A model generated the notes under the pieces. The model was not told where the DNA came from and ran no database searches. It saw only the letters and a program-made list of their open reading frames with translations. Positions 14,901 to 22,955 of a DNA stretch of 46,223 bases are shown here, in pieces. The number at the start of each line of letters is the position of its first letter. The first letter of the stretch is position 1. This DNA is from a virus: IMG/VR virus record IMGVR_UViG_3300021142_000053, positions 1 to 46,223 of that record; one strand, written 5' to 3'. A program made the position numbers and the translations under genes.

Positions 14901-17227
14901 TTGGCGGCAAAACAAAGCCGCTTAACGAACCTTCAACATCGTACTTTGAGATTGCTCCGGGTAAAACTTGGGATCCCAAGTTGCAGGAATCTTGGGAGCG
15001 CCTTGCTCCGCAGGCAAAGGCAGAAATTTCCAATCGAATGATTGAAGAGTTCATTCCAAAATGGAAAAAGAAAACCGGAATCCGAGGCGAGATAGCCAAC
15101 GGACTCGGAGGTTACGGTGGGTTCACAAACCCCAATTACACTTTCAGGCCGAACAACAAGGAAGATCTTCCGGCCGCGATGAATAGCCTTGGCGAACTGT
15201 TCAGACAAGACGCCATGATGGGCGCTCATCACGAGCCGTTTGAAGGAAGTTTCCCGTCTGGTTTGATTCGCATCAAGTTGCCGAAAAGCGTTGACGAAGA
15301 GAAAGCGCATCAAATTTACAAAACATTGAACGAAAACGGTCTTGCGGAAGGACATTCGTCCGACCTTGAAAACGGTTATATGGACATTCTTTCTGGAAAT
15401 AACGAAGAAGAAGCCGCTGCTGCTGCTCACAAAATAGACAAACTGTTGAATGGCAAATACACTATTCACTCTTACCAGACGAACATATCTTTCCCATCCC
15501 ACGGTGAACATTATGGCCGTAGTACGACACCAGCAACCGAACGACCCGACGCATCCGCACCGAACGCCAACGATCCTCTTCAGGCCGAAGCAGCAGAGCG
15601 GCTCAAGTCGCTCCTCGAAGAAGCCCACTTCCAAGGGTCAGGTCGCGAAAGGCCGGTAGATTTTTCAAGCCTTGAGTCTTTGAGCCGAATCCACGGCGGC
15701 AGACTGATTCTCCCCGGTTCCCGCAATTTCAAACTTGCGGGACCCGAGGGAACTTTAGGAGTGCAAGGAGCACCCGGAGTCAGTTTTCGAGGCAAACAAC
15801 CGCATGAATTTACCCCGGCAGACTGGGGGGCATTCGGCGAAGAGCATGGTGTTCCAACGCTTGGTCCGCGTGATTCGGCCAAATGGAACGCCAACCTTCA
15901 AAAGATCAAAACGCAAAGCGGCCGTGAAGTCACGATCACCGGCGGGATCAATAGCGCTGAACCGTTTTCGTATTTTGATTTGTTGCACCTGAAGTCTCAG
16001 GGCATCAATCCCAACGATTTACTGCCAGAACATCATCAGGCGATTCACAATCGCATGATTTCTTCGATGCAACCGTCAGGCGAATTGTCGCCGACTCAGG
16101 TCGGCAATCAGATGATGTTTGGGATGATCTCTCCGAATCAGCCTTTGACTCCAAACGAACTTGCGTTACAGCGAATCATGTTGAAGGGGCCGCGTGATAT
16201 CGAAACCCTATCATCCATGCTTCCGTATCACTATTCGGAAGGAACCCCCAGCCGCGATCAGTTGAATCATTTTTCTCGAGCCATCAGTAAACAGTTGGGG
16301 CTGCACGCGCAGCGGCAAGGCGGAATTGGTGCATCCGGTTCCGCCAACTATGCGGACATTGCTGAATTCGCGCAAAAAATGCGTGATCGACCAGATTTCT
16401 TTACGTTTGATCCGACCAAGACTCCGGGCAACAGCCCGAGCGAAAAATGGTCAAATCACGTTTCCAAGATCATTAATGAAGTTCGTGGTCTGAGCGCCAA
16501 AACCGGATCGCTTGCAAGCGTATGGCAGTCGCCAAAGGATGCCGCAATTTCGGCAATTGATCGGCATATGGCAACTCGGTTTCAAAACAATGTTTTTGAG
16601 AACGAGGCAGAGCAACGTGCATGGCAACAGGAACTGCTGAAGTCGTTCAACGCCAAACGCAAAAAAGCGGATCGCGTTGGATCTTTTGAACAGATGCTGA
16701 ATACGTCGGGAGGCCGTGGTCATTTCGTAGACGGCATTCTGGCCCACGTTAATAACATTCCATCTGCCATGACTCGCGTTAAAAAGACAGGCGCTTACAA
16801 CCCAGAAATTCCAGAAGCCCTTCGTAACGTCAATTGGGTTTCCTCAGAGCCAGAAAAAATGTCATTGGTCAAGGGGCCGTATGTTCGAGCGTTGGAACAA
16901 AACGCTCGTGAGGCGCAAGCCGCCGGTCAGGGGCTTTTTTCCAATCAATGGATGCTTTGGGACAGGATCAGGAATCGACTGGAACCGCATGAAGTTCTTT
17001 TCCCCGGTCTTGAGAAGTTGCCGCGCATGAGCCTTGAGCAGATGCAACGAGTTCGCAACGACGTTTCCAAGGCCGGGTATCTTGCCGAATCGGGCGAAGT
17101 GAACCCGTTGCCGAGCGCCTCGCACGCCGGGTATTTCGCAGAAGGCGGAGCGGCGAAAGAAGAAAAGAGTTTAGTTGACCGTGCGATGCACTTAGTCGCA
17201 CACTTGTCAAGCCACAGGAAGCGGTAG
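11933..17227 (+). CDS. Giant multidomain 'polyvalent'-type protein
   Basis: A 1764-residue protein made of domains joined by similar linkers (DPxxAIxxALMxA at about 4-18, 743-758 and 969-984, usually after xATGGxV or KAGGGQV). Residues 400-465 resemble PcfJ (SVMGHCVGGYTPEVASG, then IFSLRNKKTGEPHVTIEAKP). Residues 620-735 resemble an ASCH domain (KKYETRDS, YVGKRVAVVRTGQG). Residues 763-962 resemble an ADP-ribosyltransferase-like domain (VFYHGSGRDIHEFD, IFATHDPGYASWYAE). Two further domains, about 990-1190 and 1215-1745, are unassigned. Polyvalent proteins are thought to be injected and to protect incoming DNA or modify host targets. Parts of the N-terminal 500 residues are AT-richer than neighbouring genes, suggesting acquired domains. 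Confidence 0.8.
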   Translation: MINDPKAIKKALMLAQAITRQVAPASVQPSDPVHRAKGGAVIPHKAPGGFLGQRAGFERPDEGVQDFTPPKLQGTQIVKEPGGQWLSGSVESALNPLSKYVNGLVYPEEILSNPSESSHLVQKAKQVHSVNEFVRKQLTRYVKNEMGTERDPVRALAERGILHVNENQLDQQPDLNYDPALGLSSQTDLGNAWEKASDLLFDKGTASWWKKNQIHLKNNPWLQKVDPNTEIHDISPYASISKNLGFDHLIDELHNSVDPESDLPDHLKLRHESLARMSVPQAVEHVHNINEWRKKNREDADKKKAFNPATYLHKDYPGTDYAWYELKNSPNATPAIPPVYGKGQHLVHGAFPAKFDTQEEAQNYIDTFGDQLREKNKNGDFDPIIKKLNQFPLRYGGQEDVVVSHGKEAEDSDLEEALKYEGSVMGHCVGGYTPEVASGHSRIFSLRNKKTGEPHVTIEAKPSSLVYSDLVEHLGGNEQLANDYFAKGFQLRDAWREGDEHGDLTPLGHALRLAGVPETLDIAQIKGKGNKKPVDRYIPYVQDFVKSGNWKRVEDLQNTGLRRMDELYSGLTDRMKEDGEQIPNYMTEEEFQAAENRHFPHAATGGAVIAKATGGEVSNKLMGINVRNDDVPYADHIVDGLKKYETRDSHSLKPYVGKRVAVVRTGQGPAQAIGEMTVGEPKIVGESEFRRLEKQHLVSKGSQFDIKPGGVKYLYPVIDPSRYEKPKSVGHGIVARSVNKATGGVVDPQKAIRRAVMAAHSVSPKEHDRNLAKFMEGAHPSMFDKSGKPRVFYHGSGRDIHEFDPAKGNPQAIFATHDPGYASWYAERALKRHDKGEHPAVYPVHINAKNPFDYENPKHVEKVMDLFRSLDPVINADRYHGLFPAEKEQRAKDRHKLFKDAISEGEWQDIENPAVQAAIRQAGFDAFHTNEEGFKNLAAFDPRQVKSAIGNRGTFDPQDPNITKAGGGQVKNPQNAINKALMVARQERKVGGKTKPLNEPSTSYFEIAPGKTWDPKLQESWERLAPQAKAEISNRMIEEFIPKWKKKTGIRGEIANGLGGYGGFTNPNYTFRPNNKEDLPAAMNSLGELFRQDAMMGAHHEPFEGSFPSGLIRIKLPKSVDEEKAHQIYKTLNENGLAEGHSSDLENGYMDILSGNNEEEAAAAAHKIDKLLNGKYTIHSYQTNISFPSHGEHYGRSTTPATERPDASAPNANDPLQAEAAERLKSLLEEAHFQGSGRERPVDFSSLESLSRIHGGRLILPGSRNFKLAGPEGTLGVQGAPGVSFRGKQPHEFTPADWGAFGEEHGVPTLGPRDSAKWNANLQKIKTQSGREVTITGGINSAEPFSYFDLLHLKSQGINPNDLLPEHHQAIHNRMISSMQPSGELSPTQVGNQMMFGMISPNQPLTPNELALQRIMLKGPRDIETLSSMLPYHYSEGTPSRDQLNHFSRAISKQLGLHAQRQGGIGASGSANYADIAEFAQKMRDRPDFFTFDPTKTPGNSPSEKWSNHVSKIINEVRGLSAKTGSLASVWQSPKDAAISAIDRHMATRFQNNVFENEAEQRAWQQELLKSFNAKRKKADRVGSFEQMLNTSGGRGHFVDGILAHVNNIPSAMTRVKKTGAYNPEIPEALRNVNWVSSEPEKMSLVKGPYVRALEQNAREAQAAGQGLFSNQWMLWDRIRNRLEPHEVLFPGLEKLPRMSLEQMQRVRNDVSKAGYLAESGEVNPLPSASHAGYFAEGGAAKEEKSLVDRAMHLVAHLSSHRKR

Positions 17228-17244
17228 TCCCGCAGGAGATTGTC

Positions 17245-18462
17245 ATGTCCGATCTAGCCAAGTCGGCTCGGAAGGCGATGCGGGGCAAGGCGTCCCGACT
17301 CGCCAGCACCGACCCGCATCGAAAGGTTGATGCATCGAGTTGGACTCCCCCGGAGCCGCTCAACACCGAGGCCAAGACTGGCGCTCGGCCGGTTTCCCGC
17401 CGCCAGTACAAGAAGGGCGGCAAGGTCGTCAAGGTCCACGGCGAGCACGCCAAGCACCATGCGGGCCGCAAGCCCCGCAAGTCGGGCGGCAAGGCGATCA
17501 CCGCCGACAGCCTGCTGAACCGCGACATGCGGGAGGCGAATGCCCAGCGTTCCGGCACCAAGCACATCGGCGCGTTCAAGCGCGGCGGCAAGGCGCACAA
17601 AGCCGCTGGCGGCCCGTCCTTTCCGGGCGGTCCGAGCGCGCTTGACGCCACCACCCGTTCGTTTGCTCCGGCCCGCAAGCGCGGCGGCAAGGCGATGAAG
17701 CATGATGACGAGGCCGCAGACAAGCGGCTGATCAAGAAGATCGTCAAGAAGAAAGCGCTGAAGCCGGGGATGTCGCGTGGCGGCGATCCGCAGCCGAGCG
17801 AAGAGTTCCTGAACGAGTACCGCGCAGCCTACGGCAAGCCGTACCCGAGGCCGAAGCCGAAGGCCCCTGCGCCGGTTCCGGCTCCGCAGAACCCGAAGCA
17901 GCCTACGCCTGCCACCAAGTCGCTTGATGAGGACGACATGGGCGACTCGCAGACGATGAAGCGCGGCGGCAAGACGCACGGCGCTTCCTGCCGGTGCGCG
18001 AAGTGCTCCGGTGGCCGGATGGGCCGCAAGAAAGGCGGCAGCGTCTCTGACGGCACGCTGGAAGGCACCCGGCCGACCGGCGGGCGTCGTGCGCGCAAGC
18101 ACGGCGGCAAGGCCGGTGGCCCGAACGTCACCATCGTGATCGCAGACCACCACAAGCGCGAAGGCGGGATGATGCCGCCTGCCGGTGGCCCGCCGCCGGG
18201 CGCTCCGGTCCCTGTGCCGGTCCCGCCGCCGCCGATGGGTGGGATGCCGCCGGGCGGTATGCCGCCGGGTATGCCGATGCCGATGCCGCGTCCGCCGATG
18301 GGCGGGATGCCGCCGGGCGGGATGCCTCCGGGTATGCTGCCGGGCCGCAAGGCCGGTGGCCGGGTCGGTCACCGCACCTACCGCAGCGCGAAGGACATGG
18401 ATGCGGGCAGTGGCGGCGGGCTTGGGCGACTGGAGAAGACTGAAATCCAGAAGCGCAAGTGA
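17245..18462 (+). CDS. Basic Lys/Gly-rich protein with [KR]GGK repeats
   Basis: A 405-residue, highly basic, largely disordered protein. At least five copies of a K-[KR]-GG-K-type motif are spread along it (YKKGGKVVK, FKRGGKAHK, RKRGGKAMK, MKRGGKTHG, RKHGGKAGG), together with HHAGRKPRKSGGKA, which recurs in the gene at 22956. A CRCAKCSGG cluster might bind metal. Residues 315-385 are a Pro/Gly/Met repeat (PPGGMPPGMP). Composition suggests nucleic-acid or capsid interaction, for example DNA condensation, but no domain supports it. AGGAGA precedes the ATG, and a strong hairpin terminator follows the stop. Confidence 0.7.
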   Translation: MSDLAKSARKAMRGKASRLASTDPHRKVDASSWTPPEPLNTEAKTGARPVSRRQYKKGGKVVKVHGEHAKHHAGRKPRKSGGKAITADSLLNRDMREANAQRSGTKHIGAFKRGGKAHKAAGGPSFPGGPSALDATTRSFAPARKRGGKAMKHDDEAADKRLIKKIVKKKALKPGMSRGGDPQPSEEFLNEYRAAYGKPYPRPKPKAPAPVPAPQNPKQPTPATKSLDEDDMGDSQTMKRGGKTHGASCRCAKCSGGRMGRKKGGSVSDGTLEGTRPTGGRRARKHGGKAGGPNVTIVIADHHKREGGMMPPAGGPPPGAPVPVPVPPPPMGGMPPGGMPPGMPMPMPRPPMGGMPPGGMPPGMLPGRKAGGRVGHRTYRSAKDMDAGSGGGLGRLEKTEIQKRK

Positions 18463-18469
18463 CGAACAG

Positions 18470-18500
18470 GGGGCGATCAGAGTAATCTGGTCGCCCCTTT
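18470..18500 (+). terminator. Hairpin terminator after the polyvalent/basic-protein genes
   Basis: A 12-bp stem (18470-18481 with 18486-18497, one G-U pair) closes a GTAA loop and is followed by TTT. It begins seven bases after the stop codon. The T-tract is short, so termination may be partial. Confidence 0.65.
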
Positions 18501-18515
18501 ATCGATGAGCGACCT

Positions 18516-18716
18516 ATGCTACATAGATCTACGGCGATCCTGAACGAACTATCTACGATGATTGATGACGAAGTAACACGATTGACCGAGAACCTCGTTC
18601 TCGGAATGAGCATCCCCGACTTTGCAGAGTATCGAAGGCTGACAGGTCAGATCCAAGGCTTGAAGAAGGCATTGGAATTGATCGATGAGGCCGCATCTAA
18701 GGTAGATCATCAGTAG
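18516..18716 (+). CDS. Small helical hypothetical protein
   Basis: A 66-residue helical protein (MLHRSTAILNELSTMIDDEV, then SIPDFAEYRRLTGQIQGLKK and ALELIDEAASKVD). The pattern of two helices with YxxLxGxIxGLxxAL resembles short proteins found near head genes of podoviruses and cyanophages, usually of unknown role. The upstream ribosome site is weak, so the exact start is less certain than the frame. It lies between a terminator and the co-chaperonin gene, which follows nine bases later. Confidence 0.65.
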   Translation: MLHRSTAILNELSTMIDDEVTRLTENLVLGMSIPDFAEYRRLTGQIQGLKKALELIDEAASKVDHQ

Positions 18717-18725
18717 GAGATCCGT

Positions 18726-19130
18726 ATGCCGATCATGGAAATGCAACACGACATTGACCCGAAGACGAAAATTTGGAACGAACTCGGAAACATTCAAGAC
18801 ATCCAGATTTTCCACAATCAGGTTCTCGTCGCGGTCTACATCCGACCCGACATGACGAAGGGCGGCATCGCTCTTCCGCAGCAGTACATCAAGGAAGACC
18901 GCAACCAGAGCAAGATCGGCCTCATCCTGAAGATGGGTCCGGACGCTTTTGTCGATCCTTCGCAGAAGTGGTTCAACGGCGTCAACCTCAAAATCAACGA
19001 TTGGGTCATCTTCCGGCCGTCTGACGGCTGGGCGATAACCCTTCCGGGCGGCAAGGAAGGCGTTCTGTGCCGCTGCATCGAGGACATCGACGTTCGCGGC
19101 AGCGTCGGTAGCCCGGATCAGGTCTGGTAA
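18726..19130 (+). CDS. GroES-like co-chaperonin
   Basis: A 134-residue protein with a GroES-type fold signature: the first strand NQVLVAVYIRP (31-41), a mobile-loop-like segment TKGGIALPQQ (44-53) whose Ile-Ala-Leu corresponds to the GroEL-binding hydrophobic tripeptide, then SKIGLILKMGPDAF and NDWVIFRPSDGW, ending LCRCIEDIDV. Phage relatives (T4 gp31 is the known case) replace host GroES so that GroEL can fold the major capsid protein. The position next to scaffold and capsid genes fits this. A 30-residue N-terminal extension and an insertion near 73-88 exceed the usual 95-residue size. AGGAGA sets the ATG start. Confidence 0.8.
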   Translation: MPIMEMQHDIDPKTKIWNELGNIQDIQIFHNQVLVAVYIRPDMTKGGIALPQQYIKEDRNQSKIGLILKMGPDAFVDPSQKWFNGVNLKINDWVIFRPSDGWAITLPGGKEGVLCRCIEDIDVRGSVGSPDQVW

Positions 19131-19141
19131 GGGAGAACATC

Positions 19142-20044
19142 ATGTCAACTGAACCGGAACAGATGGACATTTTGGTCGATGTGACCGAACCCGAGCCGAA
19201 AGACGCCGAAATCAGGGTCGAAGCGGCTGATGAGAAGCCTGCAAAGGTCTCGAAGCGCGAAATCGAGCCTGAAGAGGGCTTGGAAACGCTGAAAGAGCGC
19301 CTCGAAGCCGAGAGAAAGGCTCGAATCGAGGCCGAAAAGCGTGCTCATGAGTACGCTCAGAACGCTGCGAAGGCGAAAAACGAGGTTCAGGACACCAATC
19401 TGACGCTCGTGACCAACGCCATCGAGACGGTGCGCCAGAATTCGGAGATTCTGAAGGCAAACTACCGCGAAGCGATGTCGATCAACGACTATGACTCTGC
19501 GGCGCGCATCCAGCAGGAGATGGCGACCAACGCAGCGAAGATGTTGCAGTTGGAGCAGGGCAAGCAGGCCCTCGAAAGCGCGCCGAAAGAGAAAATCCCT
19601 GACCGGATGCGTCATTCGGACCCGGTCGAGGACCTCGCATCGCAACTTTCGCCGCGTTCTGCGTCGTGGCTGCGACGCAATCCCCAGTTTGCGACCGACT
19701 CGCGCCTGTACCAGAAGATGATCGCAGCGCACAACCTTGCAACGGCTGACGGCATTGCGCCCGACACCGACGAGTATTTCCAGTCGATTGAGGACACGCT
19801 CCGCATCAACCGGCGTGCCGAAGTTGAGGCAGACGACCCGTCGTCGGTGGCTGCAAAGCCCACGCAGCGACGCAGTTCGCCGCCTGCGGCTCCGGTTTCG
19901 CGCAGCGGCACCGGCACCGGGTCGAAGCCGAACGTCGTGCGGCTGACCTCTGCCGAGCGCGAGATGGCCTCGATGATGGGCATGACCGATCAGGAGTACG
20001 CCAAGAACAAGGTCGCTCTCCAGCGTGAAGGCAAACTGAACTAG
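19142..20044 (+). CDS. Scaffolding protein (putative)
   Basis: A 300-residue acidic, mostly helical protein directly upstream of the capsid unit. Residues 45-165 are predicted coiled coil (LETLKERLEAERKARIEAEK; NAAKMLQLEQGKQALESA). The middle SPRSASWLRRNPQFATDSRL and the C-terminal VRLTSAEREMASMMGMTDQE with YAKNKVALQREGKL match the recurrent ending of podovirus scaffolds. A Ser/Pro/Gly linker (about 240-265) separates the body from this C-terminal helix, which in other scaffolds contacts the coat protein. It guides assembly of the procapsid and then leaves. The call rests on composition, tail motif and position. Confidence 0.75.
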   Translation: MSTEPEQMDILVDVTEPEPKDAEIRVEAADEKPAKVSKREIEPEEGLETLKERLEAERKARIEAEKRAHEYAQNAAKAKNEVQDTNLTLVTNAIETVRQNSEILKANYREAMSINDYDSAARIQQEMATNAAKMLQLEQGKQALESAPKEKIPDRMRHSDPVEDLASQLSPRSASWLRRNPQFATDSRLYQKMIAAHNLATADGIAPDTDEYFQSIEDTLRINRRAEVEADDPSSVAAKPTQRRSSPPAAPVSRSGTGTGSKPNVVRLTSAEREMASMMGMTDQEYAKNKVALQREGKLN

Positions 20045-20052
20045 GAGCGACG

Positions 20053-20691
20053 ATGGACATTCAACGACCCGAAAAGAAGCGCGGCAGGCCGCGCAAGGAG
20101 CAAGACATGAAACCTTTGACTGAAGAAGAAGCCGCTGCGATTCCCGCATTCGTACCGAAGCCGATGGATGAATCGACCGAAGACCACCTCGTCCGCCCGG
20201 AGCCTCGCAAGAAGATGCGTGAAGAAGACCCCCGCACCCGCGCAGCGCGGCGTACCGCAGAACTCAAGGATCACCTCGGCAGCATGGACGAGGGCACCGA
20301 CGAGTTCTTCATTGACGCCCGCGAAATCCCTGACGGCTGGACCTACGAGTGGAAGCGCAGGCTGCTGCTCGGCGCTGAAGACCCGGCGTATCAGGTCGCT
20401 CTCGCCCGCGCAGGCTGGGAGCCGGTCCCGGCCTACCGGCATCCGAACATGATGCCGACCGGGTACAAGGGCGCGACCATCGAGCGCAAGGGCGCGATCC
20501 TGATGGAGCGACCGAAGGAGATCAACGACGAGGCGCGTGCAATTGAACTGCGCCGCGCTCGTGCTCAGGTCCGCCAGAAGGAAGAGCAGTTGAACTCCGC
20601 CCCGCAAGGCCAATTTGGCCGCGACAACAAGGGCAATCCGCTGGTCAATGTGAAGCGTTCCTACGAGGCTCTGCCCATCCCTAAAGACTAG
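20053..20691 (+). CDS. Hypothetical head-region protein with AT-hook-like start
   Basis: A 212-residue protein beginning with KKRGRPRK, an AT-hook-like basic motif, although starting at ATG 20107 would remove it; AGGAG before 20053 favours the longer form. The rest is charged (IPAFVPKPMDESTEDH; DPRTRAARRTAEL; IPDGWTYEWKRRLLLGAEDP; GWEPVPAYRHPNMMPTG). Proteins with this GWEPVPA...HP pattern occur near scaffolds and capsids in related podoviruses, without known function. The gene ends 27 bases before a strong terminator. Confidence 0.65.
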   Translation: MDIQRPEKKRGRPRKEQDMKPLTEEEAAAIPAFVPKPMDESTEDHLVRPEPRKKMREEDPRTRAARRTAELKDHLGSMDEGTDEFFIDAREIPDGWTYEWKRRLLLGAEDPAYQVALARAGWEPVPAYRHPNMMPTGYKGATIERKGAILMERPKEINDEARAIELRRARAQVRQKEEQLNSAPQGQFGRDNKGNPLVNVKRSYEALPIPKD

Positions 20692-20717
20692 GGATTCTCA
20701 CTTTGAGCCTCATCTTG

Positions 20718-20742
20718 TGGCCCCTTCGGGGGCCATTTTTTT
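20718..20742 (+). terminator. Rho-independent terminator
   Basis: TGGCCCC and GGGGCCA form a seven-bp GC stem with a TTCG tetraloop, followed by seven T. This is a canonical terminator and separates the scaffold operon from the capsid operon. Confidence 0.9.
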
Positions 20743-20750
20743 GCCTTCGC

Positions 20751-20780
20751 TTGACATAACAGAAAATTTGGGCGTATAAG
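20751..20780 (+). promoter_or_regulatory. Sigma70-type promoter for the capsid operon
   Basis: TTGACA (20751-20756, consensus -35) and TATAAG (20775-20780, one mismatch to the -10) are 18 bp apart. The promoter lies eight bases after the preceding terminator and about 95 bases before the first capsid-unit gene. It would allow strong, independent expression by host RNA polymerase. Confidence 0.75.
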
Positions 20781-20789
20781 TGCGCCAAT

Positions 20790-20806
20790 CCCTCCCCGGT
20801 GGAGGG
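20790..20806 (+). promoter_or_regulatory. Leader hairpin of the capsid mRNA
   Basis: CCCTCC (20790-20795) and GGAGGG (20801-20806) form a six-bp stem with loop CCGGT, starting about ten bases after the -10 element, at or near the expected 5' end of the message. A 5' hairpin could stabilise the abundant capsid mRNA; this role is inference. Confidence 0.45.
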
Positions 20807-20874
20807 CTGACAACTTCCCGGTCTAAATCGCCCCGGCGCGCGATGATGGCCTCCGTAATAGGAGACAAACCGTC

Positions 20875-21492
20875 ATGGCGAACACTTTTGCGCCTTTCGG
20901 GTTTTCGCAGTTGAAGGGGACGGGTTCCGCTCCGACCTATGAACAGGTCGTGGGTCAGATCCTCAGTTCCTACACCACGCCGATCTACTTCGGCGACCCG
21001 GTGATCACCGTCTCGGGCAACCTCAACGTCGGCAACACGACGACTTGGCCGCTCGCGGGCATCTTCGTCGGCTGCAAGTACCTCTCGACCTCGCAGAAGC
21101 GCACGGTCTGGTCCAACTACTGGCCGGGCAGCGACACCGCGTATCCGGGCGAGGCGTACTACGTCAACGACCCGAACGCGCAGTTCCTCGTGCAGTCGGG
21201 CAACACCGGCACGGCGATCACTCAGGCCAATGTCGGCTCGATGATCAACTACGCCATCGGCTCCGGCAACGCGGCCAGCGGTCTCAGCGGTGCATACGTC
21301 AATCAGGCCACGATCCTTGCGCCCACGGCGTCGGGTTCTGCGGAACTTCCGTTCCGTATCGTCGGCATCGCGACGAACGTGCCTGCGGTCGCGACGGGTT
21401 CCGGCGCGGTTCCTTACGATCCGACCGCCGCGAACAACTACGTCGTGGTGGCCTTCAACAGCGTCCAGACCAAGTCGCTTGGCACGGTCTAA
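20875..21492 (+). CDS. Structural protein, possible head decoration protein
   Basis: A 205-residue protein, first in the capsid transcription unit (MANTFAPFGFSQLKGTGSAP; then AGIFVGCKYLSTSQKRTVWS). MANTFAPFGF... starts are known from virion proteins encoded just before the major capsid gene in several phages. It is rich in Gly, Ser, Thr and Ala with few charged residues, as in beta-rich decoration or head-fibre proteins. AGGAGA precedes the ATG. Position and composition support an abundant virion component; decoration is the most likely but unproved role. Confidence 0.65.
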   Translation: MANTFAPFGFSQLKGTGSAPTYEQVVGQILSSYTTPIYFGDPVITVSGNLNVGNTTTWPLAGIFVGCKYLSTSQKRTVWSNYWPGSDTAYPGEAYYVNDPNAQFLVQSGNTGTAITQANVGSMINYAIGSGNAASGLSGAYVNQATILAPTASGSAELPFRIVGIATNVPAVATGSGAVPYDPTAANNYVVVAFNSVQTKSLGTV

Positions 21493-21507
21493 GGGGAGTA
21501 ACTAGAA

Positions 21508-22422
21508 ATGGCCGTTAATCTTTCTGCGATTAAGGACCTTCTGCTCCCCGGACTCCGTGGGGTGGAAGGCAAGTACGAGATGATTCCGTCTCAGTACGAC
21601 AAGATCTTCACCAAGCATGACTCGAAGATGGCTCTGGAGCGCACCGCTGAGATGCGTTACCTCGGCCTCGCGCAGTTGAAGACCGAAGGTGCTCAGACCT
21701 CGTTCGACAACGGTGCTGGCGAGCGGTATGTGTACAACCAAGAGCACAACGAAATCGCTCTTGGCTACGCCATCACCCGCAAGGCCATCGATGACAACCT
21801 CTACAAGACGCAGTTTCACCCGTCGAACCTCGGTCTGATCGAATCGTTCCAGCAGACCAAGGAAATCTACGGCGCGAACATCCTCAACACCTCGTCGGTC
21901 TACAACCCGGCCATCGGTGGTGACGGTGTCTCGCTCGTCAACGCGAACCACCCGATTGACGGTGGCGTCGTGTCGAACACGCCGAGCGTGCAGGTTGACC
22001 TCAACGAGGCCACGCTGCTGAACGCGATGATTTCGATCCGCACGAACTTCCGTGATCAGGCTGGCCTGAAGGTGTTCGCTCGCGGTCGCAAACTCGTCGT
22101 TCCGCCGCAGTTGGAGCCGGTTGCGATTCGTCTGACGAAGACGGAACTGCGTCCGGGCACGGCAGACAACGATGTCAACGCAATCCTCACGACCGCAGGC
22201 GGCTTGCCGGAAGGCTACATGGTCAACGACTTCTTGACCTCGCCTTACGCTTGGTTCCTGCTCACGAACATTGACGGTCTCTCGTACATGGAGCGCGTCA
22301 AGTTCGAGACCGATATGCAAGTCGACTTCGTCACCGACAACCTGCTTGTCAAGGGTTACGAGCGTTACTCCTTCGGCTACTACAACTGGCGTTCGATCTG
22401 GGCTTCGCTGCCCACCTCGTAA
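21508..22422 (+). CDS. Major capsid protein
   Basis: A 304-residue protein with features of an HK97-fold coat: an N-terminal helical arm, the segment FTKHDSKMALERTAEMRYLG, the core EIALGYAITRKAIDDNL, the LVNANHPIDGGVVSN segment familiar from Mu gpT-like and podoviral coat proteins, and the C-terminal NLLVKGYERYSFGYYNWRS. It lies downstream of the scaffold gene in the strong transcription unit, with GGGGAG before the ATG. I see no extra protease gene or cleavable delta domain, so the scaffold gene upstream probably acts separately. Confidence 0.88.
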   Translation: MAVNLSAIKDLLLPGLRGVEGKYEMIPSQYDKIFTKHDSKMALERTAEMRYLGLAQLKTEGAQTSFDNGAGERYVYNQEHNEIALGYAITRKAIDDNLYKTQFHPSNLGLIESFQQTKEIYGANILNTSSVYNPAIGGDGVSLVNANHPIDGGVVSNTPSVQVDLNEATLLNAMISIRTNFRDQAGLKVFARGRKLVVPPQLEPVAIRLTKTELRPGTADNDVNAILTTAGGLPEGYMVNDFLTSPYAWFLLTNIDGLSYMERVKFETDMQVDFVTDNLLVKGYERYSFGYYNWRSIWASLPTS

Positions 22423-22434
22423 GGAGAAATCGTA

Positions 22435-22941
22435 ATGAGCAGCACAGTTTTCACTGGGCCTGTCCTTGCGGGTAACGTGTTGCAGAGCGACGGCACCGGC
22501 AATCTTGCCGGTGTCGGCGGCTACAACGGAACTCAGAACGTCGGTTTCGTCAGCATGATGCAGGCGAGCGATGTCAACGGCGTGGTCAACGCGCCGATCC
22601 CCCAGAGCACGACTGCTTTTGCAACGGGCATCATCATTCCTGCCCAGAGCATCATCACAGACATTTATGTGTATGTGACGACCGCTCTGAATTCCAGTGC
22701 GACCGTCAGCATTGGAACTTCCACGGCAGCGAATGAACTTGCGACGGGCATTGCTGGTACGGTCGGTCAGCAGACCGTCCAGCCGGGAAGCCTTGTGTCT
22801 GCATGGCTGAATACGTCTTCCACGCAGGACGTTCAGATCTACTGCAAGGCGAGCGCGCAGAGCGGTACGGCCGGTGGCTACATCGTCATCGTCTCGTACA
22901 TTCAGGCAATCAACGGCTTCACCAACGGTCAGTACACCTGA
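22435..22941 (+). CDS. Virion-associated hypothetical protein
   Basis: A 168-residue protein following the major capsid gene by 12 bases with GGAGAA as ribosome site. It is rich in Ser/Thr/Val/Gly with few charges and predicted beta strands (FATGIIIPAQSIITDIYVYV; NSSATVSIGTSTAANELATG; AGGYIVIVSYIQAINGF). Such composition fits a beta-sandwich surface protein on the capsid. I know similar proteins after capsid genes in environmental podoviruses, annotated only as structural or hypothetical. Function inferred from context. Confidence 0.65.
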   Translation: MSSTVFTGPVLAGNVLQSDGTGNLAGVGGYNGTQNVGFVSMMQASDVNGVVNAPIPQSTTAFATGIIIPAQSIITDIYVYVTTALNSSATVSIGTSTAANELATGIAGTVGQQTVQPGSLVSAWLNTSSTQDVQIYCKASAQSGTAGGYIVIVSYIQAINGFTNGQYT

Positions 22942-22955
22942 TCTGGGAGTAGGAT

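Noticed and set aside
17254-18372. 372-codon minus-strand frame over the basic protein gene
   Set aside because: Long only because the + strand gene is repetitive and GC-rich; the antisense product is Arg/His/Ala low-complexity.
19145-20149. 334-codon minus-strand frame over the scaffold gene
   Set aside because: Arg/Leu/Val-rich antisense of a well-supported coding region with no start signal; treated as a shadow.
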